In this document: positions 33,794-43,591 of the stretch, in pieces
Layout of the letters: the number at the start of each line of letters is the position of its first letter
Position numbering within the stretch: position 1 is the stretch's first letter
Source of the DNA: Marsupella aquatica
Taxonomy: Eukaryota > Marchantiophyta
Reading direction: 5' to 3'
NCBI GenBank assembly: GCA_973895155.1
Contig: OZ316895.1
Location: 20,832,001 to 20,896,000 of the forward strand
DNA: 64,000 nt
Translations under genes and position numbers: made by a program
The notes under the pieces: generated by a model
What the model was told of the DNA's origin: nothing
Seen by the model: only the letters and a program-made list of their open reading frames with translations
Database searches by the model: none

Positions 33794-36120
33794 CCGCAAC
33801 AATTGCGACACTAATGGAAAATGCCAAACGGAAACGACAATAACTTCCCGACTAGAAGTCCATTGGAGGACTTCCTGGGTGCATTGGAAAGATCTGGAGG
33901 AGGACTACATCCTCCTTAGATCATCTGGGTCTAGGGGGTGCCATGGGTTCTTGGGGTTTGCGGGGGCTATCTTGCTTGCTTGCCAAATCTTACTGAAACA
34001 ACAGCCAACCCGCATTCAGTCTCTCAAGGGAGATTGCGTTGGGGAGGCAAGGCCAAGTAGGCATGGAGGTTGAGGTCCAAGGGCACTTGGTCCCTACACC
34101 ATCAGTTGGTTGCTAGAGTCGGGGCCATTCTAGTCCCGACGTGTTGGGACAAGCTTTAGGACAAGATACATTATTGGGCCATGAGCATGTCCTGGGGGTA
34201 GGGCGGTAAGTTGGTGATGGATAGATACAAGGGGAAACCCGGCTGCACCCAAGGAAGGAGCTGTTATGGACAAACAATGGGTGTCGATTCTGGTTCCGGC
34301 TTATGGCATCGGAAGGACCTATCGCTGACCTACTTACCAATGTCTGTTGAGCTTGAGTTAGGATGCTAGACTCGGGAGATCTAGATCCGGAGGGGTTACT
34401 TACCAAAGTGCTTGGTTGCTTGTGCAGACAATGAAGACCGTTGAGCGACGGTTGTGCTAGAGAGCAAGTGCGGCTTCGTATGGGAGGGGTCGCAAGTGGT
34501 GTTGAGGGCACCAAGTTGCTTGCTTGAGGAATTCCGTGGAGGCGTCCAGGCACCAAGGGCACTTGGGCGTGGGTGTTGGGCCCGGTGTTGGGATTGGTGA
34601 GGGTGCTAAGTGGCTAGGTCCACCACTTTTTCTGAACTTCTCTAGCTTTCCGATGAACTTGACATAAACATGATTTGTGTAGTACTAAGAAGATTATAAA
34701 ATACTATGGAGATGAATTATCTTATTTTACAATATATGTGAAGCCCAAAGGGTTCTAATTGTTTACATTTATGTCATAACTTCCCAAGAATTAAAGAATT
34801 AAATCATTGAATGTAAACTATTGATGGCATTGATTCTTCCCATGGGAGTCCATAAATAGAAGAAAAAAGTCTAAAAAATTGTTCAAGGAACTTACCAAGG
34901 AAATTTAATTAATATGACTTAGACACACAAATGTTTCAAGATACACATTGGTGCACTCTTTGCATGTGGATTAGGAATTACTGTGTAAAGTGCTTCTACT
35001 GAATTTTATTTAATATCATTGAAAGCAAAACAAATACATACCTAGAGGAGAGGGTGAGGCTGATGCTTGAATGTAGCACAACTTTATATAAACCACAGTT
35101 GCCATATAAAATGGGGCCTTCCTCTAACCTGAGTGTGTTCATTGCCTATATGAGGGGTAGACCTACTCAGTAGGCTCTTGCACTTATACCCTCATACCAT
35201 CGTGGACCCTCATACCCTTAATACAATTTTTGGTGATTCCTCAAGAGAAATACTGATTTTTTATATGGTTATTTGGGGAATATGTATAACTACATTTTGA
35301 GCTGTAGATTGCCCATGACGGTGAACTAACAATATGACATTGATACTAAAAACATCACCAAAATATAATATGCTACAGTTTACCCAAAGTACTTTGGGAA
35401 CTTGTGGTTTAGAGTTTAGACTTCAGGCTAGTACCTAGTTTTTTAGTCTACTCCAAGTAGCAATCTTGGTCAAATGAAAAGTGACCCCAACCCTTACTGG
35501 ATAGTTTTACCCCACTCTAGAAATCATCTTCACACCACTCTGGATTACAATTTTTGAAACCAAGCTACGAACCCGCTAGAAAGTCAACAATGTACACTGC
35601 CTCCCAAATACAGATCCAGGAACCAATATACCTGATGCCTGAAATCCAATAACATCAGAGTGAATAGGTTTGACATGACTTTAATATGCATTTGGTCCAC
35701 ACCCAGTTACACAATAAGACTTCCCTGGCCCTATGGTTAAAGATTGATGCCCTTACACTGTCCCCTTGTAGCTCCGACACAATTATGCTATGCGATGCCC
35801 CTTTCTATCTATCTAAACGGTATGACATGGAATCCCACTTTTTCTTTCTCATCATCTCTTTACAAAATATTATTTTGGAGGGAAGCCTCCCTGACCATTC
35901 TATTATGGACATTTTTTTCCTAACCAAGAGATGGTCCTAAAGGTGCCACTTTCTTCATTTGTCCGACTCCTCATAGGATCTAAACAGGTACATTGGCACC
36001 AACTCCCATGGGATCCTCTTGCTTATGCTTGACAACACTGCTGCTCAACATCAAGTACCGTTGACAACACTCTACTACGCACAGGCATTGGGCAAGTAGT
36101 AAATACTAGCCAGCTCTTGT
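33794..36120. other. Intergenic, no gene seen
   Basis: The minus-strand frame at 34113-34562 has no recognisable domain and no support. The rest is A/T-rich with no visible repeats or RNA genes. Confidence 0.4.
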
Positions 36121-36262
36121 AAAGTTGTAAAGATTTCACTCTCTCATTCCATCATCAATGAGGTGTGGAATATTGATAGTTAGACACAAGGGTGTAACTT
36201 GTTTGCAAGCTTGTGACTCCGAGCATCATGACTCCGGGCCTACTAGGAGGCCACAAGCGACA
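36121..36262 (-). pseudogene. Detached copy of the DUF247 3' end
   Basis: Closely resembles 43280-43425 and, more distantly, the final coding bases of the DUF247 gene (43592-43690): ATGAGGTGTGG, GTTTGCAAGCTTGTGACTCC and AGGAGGCCACAAGC occur in the same order. It lies about 7.3 kb from the parent gene. Small indels break the reading frame. Confidence 0.7.
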
Positions 36263-36341
36263 TAATTTTTGTACGGAATGGAGGTTACCTGTTTAACCAT
36301 TTTTGGAGGTGCCTCTTATTCCCATAATCTCTTGCATGCAA

Positions 36342-36378
36342 TTTTTTTCCGACATTGCTATATGGTGAATGCACGTTT
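36342..36378 (+). repeat. 37-bp direct repeat, left copy, flanking the HUH gene region
   Basis: Identical to 42040-42076. The core is GACATTGCTATATGGTGAAT, preceded by seven T and followed by GCACGTTT. The two copies are in the same orientation, 5.7 kb apart. Confidence 0.85.
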
Positions 36379-36567
36379 ACGTTTTTTTCCCCATTTGTTT
36401 CTGGCAAAATTAGATTTTTGATTAGCTTTTAGAGTAAGGCATTTCTCATAATAATGTCTTCTGGAGTATTTTTGGACCCCTCTAGTCAAAAAAATTATTC
36501 TTGGTCATCTTAATTTAATTTTCTCCTCTAAAAAACATTTAAGATTGCATTTTACCCTAGAATAAGC

Positions 36568-36965
36568 AATGTCTGAAAAAATTTTGCAGACGCCAATTCC
36601 AAAGTAACGACTAGCACAAAACTTCTCAATAGTGTCACATGTCCACCCAAAAACAATGTCGGAAAAAAATTTGACGACAGCAACTGCAAAATAATGATTT
36701 TCCTTTAAAAATCTGTGCACATTATGAATCCAGGGAGGAGTTATCCACAAAATGCTTCATGGTTTCATGAATCCAAGGACTCGGGTGGGAAAGTGAACCC
36801 CACATTGTATGTAAATTTGAAGAGAGCAATTGCAAAATAATGATTTTGCTTTAAAAATTTGTGCACATTATGAATTTATAGAGTTATCCACAAAATGCTT
36901 CATAGTTTCATGAATCCAAGGACTTTGGTGGGGAATTGAACCCCACACTGTATGTGTATACAGTC
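36568..36965. repeat. 147-bp tandem duplication next to the HUH gene, with a degenerate partial third copy
   Basis: Units at about 36672-36818 and 36819-36965 share AAAATAATGATTTTNCTTTA, TGTGCACATTATGAAT, TTATCCACAAAATGCTTCAT and GTGAACCCCACANTGTATG. A partial older copy starts near 36568 (CAATGTC..GAAAAAA). The array lies just past the 3' end of the HUH endonuclease gene. Confidence 0.8.
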
Positions 36966-37150
36966 CTCCAGGCAGAGTAACCCCCCTCCCCCCCTCTCTT
37001 CTTTCGTTCCCATTCACTTCCCACACAAACAAAAAATGTACTTTAAATATGTTTATTTATTCTCTCACTCTCATCTATAAACTTACCGTGTCATAAAAAT
37101 TAAGTACAAGTTGACAAATACTTCCTGTAATACTTACTTGACACTCAGTT

Positions 37151-38401
37151 TTAGCCATCTCCATTGCATCCACTTACAGGGGATTTTGGCTCAATCTTGA
37201 CCTTAAAAAGGCTCTTTCTTAAGAGTGTTGTGCGGCCTTTAAATTTGCTCCTTTTCCCTGCATCAATATACACTCGTGCAGGTTCTATCTCTTCATCATC
37301 AGATAAAACAATTATGTCAGTATTTGTCATCTTCTCCTTTCCTTTCTTAGACCCTGAAGAATGCTCTGCAGCCAATGCATCAATAGTCTCCAAATAATTA
37401 CAGTTAGGAAATGGCTGCCTGTCTGCCAATGATACAAATTTGCCCAGAGAATCACCAAATGTCACTCCCTTCTCAGGCACCTTGATTTCTGCAAACATAT
37501 AATCAAAACAAACAGATTTTGATTCCACCTTGGATTTCTTGAGAGAACTCTTTGTTGGAGATCCCTCAATCACTGTGCTCAGTTCAGGTACATCATCATC
37601 AACTGATTCAGAATAATATCTGCCACAACCACCACTCCAAGCTTTTCTAAGAAAAACTTCTTCAACATCAGTTTTGCATACATTGATAGGATCAATAATA
37701 CACTTCCAAAGACAAGTCATTCTCTTCCTATCCATTCCTTGTCCATTTAAAGGAATAATCCAACTTGCAGCAGGCATAAAGATCCCAGATTTCACCATCT
37801 CTGTTAATGTTGAAATGAATGTTGCATGCAGAGGTCTCTGTGACCTGTATTTGTGCCACACATACATTATGTCAGCAACATTCTTGTTTGTGAGGGTTAC
37901 TCTCGACTTCAGATCTGCTCTGCCAAAAATAGAATGTAACTGTTTTCCTGCAATCACTTCTTCATCAGTAATGTTAAACAATGCTTGCTCAAAATGGGTA
38001 GCCCCTAAATCTTTCAAACAATAACCAATCATTCCTTTCCAAGTATGTAATTGTCTATTAGTCAAACATTTACACATAACTTTACCAACAGGATTCATAT
38101 TCTTGACCCCATGCCAACCCATATACTTTCTCACAAGAAAACCAAAAGACCTGGCGGATTTTGTTCTGGCTCTCACAACCATCTGAAAATGGAGATGATT
38201 CTCCAGTTCTCCCCTCTCAAGTCCAATCACACCTGCCACACAATGATCAAGCATGAGACTATGGAGCTTGTGAATTTCATCCTTATGAACATCAGAACCC
38301 AGATATCCCACAGTGATACTCAATTCAAAAACACTGTCAACTAGAGAGGCTTCCTCCTTATCCTGCACAGAAAGTCTTGCTTTTCGCTTTAAAGAAGCCA
38401 T
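37151..38401 (-). CDS. Replitron-like HUH (Rep-type) endonuclease
   Basis: An intact 416-residue frame with ATG at 38401 in a good context (AACATGG). The N-terminal 160 residues carry the motifs of a rolling-circle HUH endonuclease: a beta-strand motif 1 (ELSITVGYL, 26-34), the metal-binding HUH motif HLHFQ (69-73) shortly after GVIGLERGE, and a nucleophile motif 3, GYCLKDLG, with Tyr127 and Lys130. HUH enzymes nick one DNA strand and stay joined to its 5' end through tyrosine. No helicase domain follows, which separates it from Helitron and viral Rep proteins and fits Replitrons, a recently described group of eukaryotic HUH transposons. Residues 160-260 are a helical domain I cannot name. 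The C-terminus is charged, with IIVLSDDEE (363-371), a good SUMO-interaction motif, and basic runs that could be nuclear signals. All catalytic residues are kept. A domesticated host gene or an insertion from a single-stranded DNA virus are alternatives, but the spacing of motifs fits Replitrons better. Confidence 0.78.
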   Translation of the reverse strand: MASLKRKARLSVQDKEEASLVDSVFELSITVGYLGSDVHKDEIHKLHSLMLDHCVAGVIGLERGELENHLHFQMVVRARTKSARSFGFLVRKYMGWHGVKNMNPVGKVMCKCLTNRQLHTWKGMIGYCLKDLGATHFEQALFNITDEEVIAGKQLHSIFGRADLKSRVTLTNKNVADIMYVWHKYRSQRPLHATFISTLTEMVKSGIFMPAASWIIPLNGQGMDRKRMTCLWKCIIDPINVCKTDVEEVFLRKAWSGGCGRYYSESVDDDVPELSTVIEGSPTKSSLKKSKVESKSVCFDYMFAEIKVPEKGVTFGDSLGKFVSLADRQPFPNCNYLETIDALAAEHSSGSKKGKEKMTNTDIIVLSDDEEIEPARVYIDAGKRSKFKGRTTLLRKSLFKVKIEPKSPVSGCNGDG

Positions 38402-38484
38402 GTTAACTTCGCACAGAGTTTTCTAGACTCTGGAAACTGCTTTTGTGAATCTGTATTGCAAATACAAGAATTCAGTTCAAAAAG

Positions 38485-38802
38485 TTAAGTTGGATAAGTG
38501 TCAACTGTTTTCACTATAAAAAAAGTTTTTTCTTTTGACTCTACCACTGTTTCGTCCTCCCCTGTATTCTCAGTTGCCTGCAAAATCCGAAATGGTCCAG
38601 CAAGCAACTTCTCTTCACCTAACCTGCAAACCAAAAAACAAAATTCAATATCTCTAACACAATGTGATGACTCTTTCTCTATGTTTTCAAGGATCACTTG
38701 GACTAAATCTTCAGGTGTGTAAGGAATGATAGTGATGTTTGCTCCTAGTTGTGATTCGCTGGACATTCCTCTTCCTAGCAACACAAGGGACAGAGCAAAC
38801 AT
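38485..38802 (-). CDS. Hypothetical protein upstream of the HUH gene
   Basis: A small frame with ATG at 38802 (105 residues) or 38766 (93 residues, MSSESQLG), ending 83 bases before the HUH ATG on the same strand. It contains YTPEDLVQVILENI and a cysteine-containing stretch, EFCFLVCRLGEE. I recognise no domain. A TTTGCAG that could be a splice acceptor lies inside it (about 38629), and another acceptor-like CAG lies just before the HUH ATG. It may be a 5' exon of the HUH transcript, a second element gene or a chance frame. Composition resembles the HUH gene more than the flanks. Confidence 0.35.
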   Translation of the reverse strand: MFALSLVLLGRGMSSESQLGANITIIPYTPEDLVQVILENIEKESSHCVRDIEFCFLVCRLGEEKLLAGPFRILQATENTGEDETVVESKEKTFFIVKTVDTYPT

Positions 38803-38859
38803 AAGGGACACAAGACAAACACAAGTTAGCTGATGTTAGGGTGAATAATACTCATAGGA

Positions 38860-39097
38860 TGTTAGTATTCTTGACAGACTCGGACTGTTAGTACTCTTGA
38901 CAGACTCGGACTGTTAGTACTCTTGACAGCCTCGGATTGTTAGTACTCTTGACAGCCTCGCACTGTTAGTACTCGACAGACTCAGACTGTTAGTACTTGA
39001 CAGACTCAGACTATTAGTACTCGACAGACTCGGACTGTTAGTACTCTTGATAGACTCGGACTATTAGTACTCTTGACAGACTCGGACTGTTAGTAAG
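38860..39097. repeat. 26-bp minisatellite, about nine units, upstream of the HUH gene
   Basis: Units GTTAGTACTCTTGACAGACT plus CGGACT recur ten times from 38860 to 39089, with some 24-base variants lacking TT. Weaker copies (GTTAGTAATCTTGATAGACT) continue to about 39230. AGTACT in the unit is a palindrome. Confidence 0.92.
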
Positions 39098-39230
39098 TAT
39101 CCTGGCCAAAACTCAAACCTGTTAGTAATCTTGATAGACTCTGTTAGTAAATGACCTTGATATATTCAATGTTAGAGACACCTCAAAGAACCCAAACACT
39201 CAGGACTGTTAGTAGATAATCTGGACTGAG

Positions 39231-41280
39231 TGTTAGAGACACCTGAGGACTGGTGTGAGACAGAGAACAAGACTCAATGACCAAGAACCAAGACTTATAA
39301 AACGCAACACAATGTTAGAGACCACCTCCACTGACCCCAGTATCTGACAAGGGACTGAAGAGACCTCGACCAAACACTATTACACACTGGAGCGAGAACA
39401 AGATCAAGAGAAGATCAAAAGCTGAGAGAGCGAAGGCAAGGGAAGGCAATTCTTCTCGAAGACTGAAGAACTGAATGGACTGATACAATGGAGTCCCCTT
39501 AAGTAGGAGGCATCAGGTTTTGTCTCCCCCCAGATTAAAGGTTGAGGTTTGTGTTGTCACTCAACTAAACCTTTAACCTGGAGACCAGAAAAAACATCCA
39601 TCACCTAAGTGAAATGCTAAGTGAACAGTATTGTATATTTTCATATGATCTCCAAGATACATGGAAACTGTCTCCAGCTTGTGTACAAGAGCGGAGCAAC
39701 AGTCCGAGTCTATCAAGAGTCCAGCAGTAAATGAGTCCAGCCTTGTCACTGCCTCTCTCACTACTCCACCGAGTGGCCGTTCCCTCTTGCTATACGAGAG
39801 AGAAAACGAGAACAGGGGAATACTAGACCGCCGCCATCTACGGGCCTCGGATCAGTAGCGCCTCGGACCCAGCAACGACAATCAGAGTCCAGCCACAACG
39901 GAGAGACTCACCCCTCGTTGCACGAGGAGATGAGGAACTCGCGAGAGCAAAACCAAACACAATCGAGATCACAACTCTCATAAAAGCGAGAAAAGGGTCT
40001 TCAACTCTCAAGAGCCTATCCTTTTGCTCGTGTCGCGTGAACACAATACGGCCCAAAAAGCAAGAGTGAGCAAGCGCCCTGATCTCTCCTTCGCTCTTCT
40101 CCTTCACTCTCTCGTCTCGAGGCGCTGTAGCTTAACAATATCCGATCCCACCTCAGCAGCCACCAAGCTCGCGAGACAGCGAGATCAAATCAGACGAGCA
40201 TCGTTGAAGAATGTACAAGAGAAAGGGACCTTAGATATGCTCCTCGTCAAATTCGCATCCTTTACCGCTGGTGATACTTCGCCTGTCCTGAGCTGTTCCC
40301 TCTTATCTGCAGCAGCAGCGGACGAATCTCCCAACCCACTTCTCACGCTCACTGCTCCTCTACCATACGAAGAAGAACAGTTGCCTCTCACTACATTGTT
40401 CCCCGGAGCCTTACAACACCATAGCCGAGCGGATGGACTGACTACAGTCGCGGACAAGAGAATTGACATGGCTTCCTTCCTGCAGCCCGTGCTGCTGATG
40501 CCACTAATTCTATCCCCGACTCACACACTACAGGATTGGAATCGCCAACCCTCTTAGTCAGAAACAGAGCCCAAAAAACACTCCTCGCATTCAGAGGAGT
40601 CCTTCAAATCAGGAGCTTTCGCCCACCCGCACAGCTTCCCTGCTTCACGAGACGCAGCGAAAAACGTGTCAAACGATGCGCAATGCAGCAGCCCACCAAT
40701 GCGACAACCGATAGCCAACTCGATCGAGGGTTCACCTCAGCAACCGAAGCGACTTCAGGCAGTCTTAACCGTGCAGCACTACCATAGCCTGTTCTCTATC
40801 CTAATGGAATTTCAAATTAGACGGAGAGAGAGAGGCGGAGCACCAACAGCTTCGGATGAGGAGCGGCAGACAATGAAAATGGGCAAGGAGCGGTAGACAA
40901 TGAAGAGGTGGGCACGACACACGATCACCACACCACTCCACAAGCACGAAATGAATGCACAGCTAGCTCGAGTAGATAGCTCATACACGAGACTGAACCA
41001 ACTAATAAGTACATAAGTGATCAGCTTCGCTTGATCGAAGGAGAGCCAAGCAGGACCTATATAGCAAAGATGCATAAATATCCCACACAGAATTAATGCA
41101 GCATGGCGAGAGGATCGCGAGCATCTGATCGAATGAGCCGGAGCAGCTAAGTAGGGCCTCGGACCCAGCAACAACGAGCGCAGCAGCGATGGTAGCAACC
41201 GAGTAAAGCGTATGGAGGACCAGCTAGCGATGGTAGCAACTTGATGTGATCAAAGCCCACCTTCAATCTATTGATGATCG
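39231..41280. other. Purine-rich noncoding region inside the 37-bp repeat bracket
   Basis: Several long overlapping frames on both strands (for example 40024-40557) have no recognisable domain and reflect low stop density. GGGCCTCGGA..CCCAGCAAC phrases occur at about 39840-39875 and 41155-41175. No gene is called. Confidence 0.4.
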
Positions 41281-41290
41281 ATCCAGAGCA

Positions 41291-41795
41291 GCATCGATCA
41301 CATCTGCAGCATCGACAGCGAGCGCAAGAGCAAACAAAGGCAACGGGAGAGCAGGAGATCACTCAGCCGAGAAGCGGACACTCAGCCGAGAAGCGGACAC
41401 TCAGATCAGATCAGCTAGAGGGAGGCGCGCAAGCTAGAGGGAGGCAGCAGCATCGATCGAGCAACATTGCAAGGCAGCAGCATCGATCGAGCAGCATTGA
41501 GATCGAGTAGCACAGCAACGAGAATGCATCAGTCCTAGAGAAAGCATGATTGATCACATCAGCAGCATCGACAGCGAGCGCAAGAGCAAACAAAGGCAAC
41601 GGGAGAGCAGGAGATCACTCAGCCGAGAAGCGGACACTCAGCCGGGAGCAAAGATCAGATCAGATCAGCTAGAGGGAGGCGCGCAAGCTAGAGGGAGGCA
41701 GCAGCATCGATCGAGCAACATTGCAAGGCAGCAGCATCGATCGAGCAGCATTGAGATCGAGTAGCACAACAACGAGAATGCAACACGAGAGACAT
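41291..41795. repeat. 256-bp tandem duplication with internal subrepeats
   Basis: GCAGCATCGACAGCG occurs at 41306 and 41562, and the following 200 bases match, with a deletion in the second copy. Inside each copy GCAGCATCGATCGAGCA occurs twice and AAGCGGACACTCAGCCG is also repeated. The short ORFs across it repeat the same peptides and are artefacts. Confidence 0.88.
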
Positions 41796-41918
41796 GAGAG
41801 CACAACCACCATCGATCCATTGAGAGAAACCGGGGAGAATAGACTTGCAGCTCCAAGCCCCAGCGAGCACAAGCGAGAAGCTGATTTGGGTTTGGCTGCA
41901 GTAACCCCAAAGCACCTT

Positions 41919-41982
41919 CGATCCCCACCACTTGATCTTCCAACTTGATCCGATCCCCACCACTCGATCTTCCAACTTGATC
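41919..41982. repeat. 32-bp tandem duplication
   Basis: GATCCCCACCACTTGATCTT at 41920 is followed by the same phrase with one change (ACTCGATCTT) at 41952. Confidence 0.9.
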
Positions 41983-42039
41983 GTGTGGTCCTTGCTGCCC
42001 CTATAGATACCTTGCTGGGCCCTGCATTACCAATGTACG

Positions 42040-42076
42040 TTTTTTTCCGACATTGCTATATGGTGAATGCACGTTT
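42040..42076 (+). repeat. 37-bp direct repeat, right copy, flanking the HUH gene region
   Basis: Identical to 36342-36378 and in the same orientation. Confidence 0.85.
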
Positions 42077-43120
42077 GTGTTTTTTTTGGTGCTTTGCATA
42101 CCTATTGCCTTGGATACCGGAGTACTGCCTTGGATACCCCAAGGATACCCCTTCTGCTGCATCCGATACCCATATGACATCATGACGGCCTATGACTGCA
42201 TTGGATCCCCTCTGCCCTCGCTGTCTCTATGTGTCTGACTTGTGCTCCAACGTTCCTTTCAATCCCCACCCTGGTCAAATTAAGTCCTAAATATACTCAG
42301 TTACCATACTCTATTTCTGTTGTAAAATGTGCATTCAATAAGACAAAATAGGCGTGTATTAGGACGAACATGCTATATCCCGAACAACAATTACATATTA
42401 CAAGGGAGGTCTGGGCACTCAGGGGTTCTAGCCTGAACCTTGCTCCAAGAAAGCTCTGGAAAAGCTGACTGGTTGCCACCAAGCAGGTTTCCTCACTTTC
42501 TGGTCAAAAGGCTAGACTAGTAACCTAGACCAGACCTCCATTATCCTATAATTTTTTTGAAAACATTGAGGATGGCTTTACAAGAGTTGGTAGCAGTTTC
42601 CACTTTTTTATTCTCCAAGATGTGATCAAGATAGGATCAGTTTCTCCATTGGGGAGAAACTGATGCTGTTCAATTTACAAACCCTTTGGGGCACTTTCAA
42701 CCTAACCCGTTGCGTAGCTACATGGAATGGAGTGGGGCCCAATTTTTAGGTGGAGTACATTTTTGCCCCAGATTTTAGACCACCACTCTTGGAAGTTTCT
42801 TTTTCTGGCCCCTTGGTCCATTCCTATTTTGAGTCATTTGCATTAAAGTGCGCCAAAAAGTACTTCATAGATCATCTCTTGTTTGAGCTAGAAAGACTCT
42901 AGCCAAAGAGTACACTTACATTCAAGTGGAGTGGGTGCCAAGTGTCTTTTAGCATATTACTCTAGCATCACTTGTTGCACTTAGCTTTACAAGACCATGG
43001 GGCCCATAAAAGGATTGATTTCCAAGAACGCATTTAGTCCTGGTACACTATATTCAGTGTGTGAAATGACACTCCAGTTTGATTTGGTGAAAAAAGCTCC
43101 CAAATGGCCTCAGTGTCTTG
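42077..43120. other. Intergenic, no gene seen
   Basis: CTTGGATACC phrases are repeated near 42110-42140. Otherwise no recognisable feature. Confidence 0.4.
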
Positions 43121-43124
43121 TCAA

Positions 43125-43591
43125 GCCACCCTAGAAGCCCTAATGAGGTGTGGGAGGTTGACAGCAAGAAACAAATGTGTAAATTGTTTGCAAGCTTGTG
43201 ACTCAGAGCAACATCAATGACTCCTGCCTCCAGGAGGCCACAAGCAATTGTCAAGCTCTGAGATGCCCTAATTAAGGAGGTAAAGATTTTTACTCTCTCA
43301 TTCCATCATTTATGAGGTGTGGGAGGGTTGATAGTAAGACATAGGGGTGTAATTTGTTCGCAAGCTTGTGACTCCCAGCTGCAGCATGATTGTGGGCCCC
43401 CAGGAGGCCACAAGCAACTTTGAGGCTTTGAGACCTGCGCCCGCAGGAGGCCACAAGCAACTTTGAAGCTTTGAGACACCCTAATGAGGTGTGGGAGGTT
43501 GATAAGCCCCACAAGCAACTTTGAAGCTTTGAGACCTGGGTGTTCCTGAGGGCACAAAGCAACTTTGAAGCTTTGAGACATTTGAGACACC
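43125..43591 (-). pseudogene. Cluster of decayed copies of the DUF247 3' end
   Basis: At least two fairly complete copies (43130-43240 and 43290-43420) and shorter ones (43463-43510 and 43575-43591) repeat the gene's last coding bases: GAGGTGTGGGAGGTTGA, TTTGCAAGCTTGTGACTC and AGGAGGCCACAA. A subrepeat, AAGCAACTTTGAAGCTTTGA, occurs about five times between 43410 and 43580. In the copy at 43130 a one-base loss relative to the gene moves the frame, so it could not encode the same tail. Confidence 0.75.

Noticed and set aside
34113-34562. 149-residue minus-strand ORF
   Set aside because: No domain, serine- and proline-rich composition of random type, no support from neighbours.
36905-36990. tRNA or SINE on the minus strand (B-box-like GGGGTTCAATTCCCC)
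   Set aside because: The motif is part of a 147-bp tandem unit and no A box or tRNA fold accompanies it.
37151-38401. Integrated geminivirus- or circovirus-type Rep
   Set aside because: HUH and tyrosine motifs are similar, but the helicase half is missing without any sign of truncation, and the motif spacing and unfamiliar helical and charged C-terminal half fit a Replitron-like protein better. Not fully excluded.
38860-39097. CRISPR-like array
   Set aside because: The units are head-to-tail without unique spacers, and the DNA is eukaryotic; it is a minisatellite.
40024-40557. 177-residue plus-strand ORF
   Set aside because: No recognisable domain, overlaps an open minus-strand frame and lies in biased DNA with low stop density.
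41246-41975. Short ORFs with the same SSLRASL and RSMLL peptides
   Set aside because: Products of the 256-bp tandem duplication.
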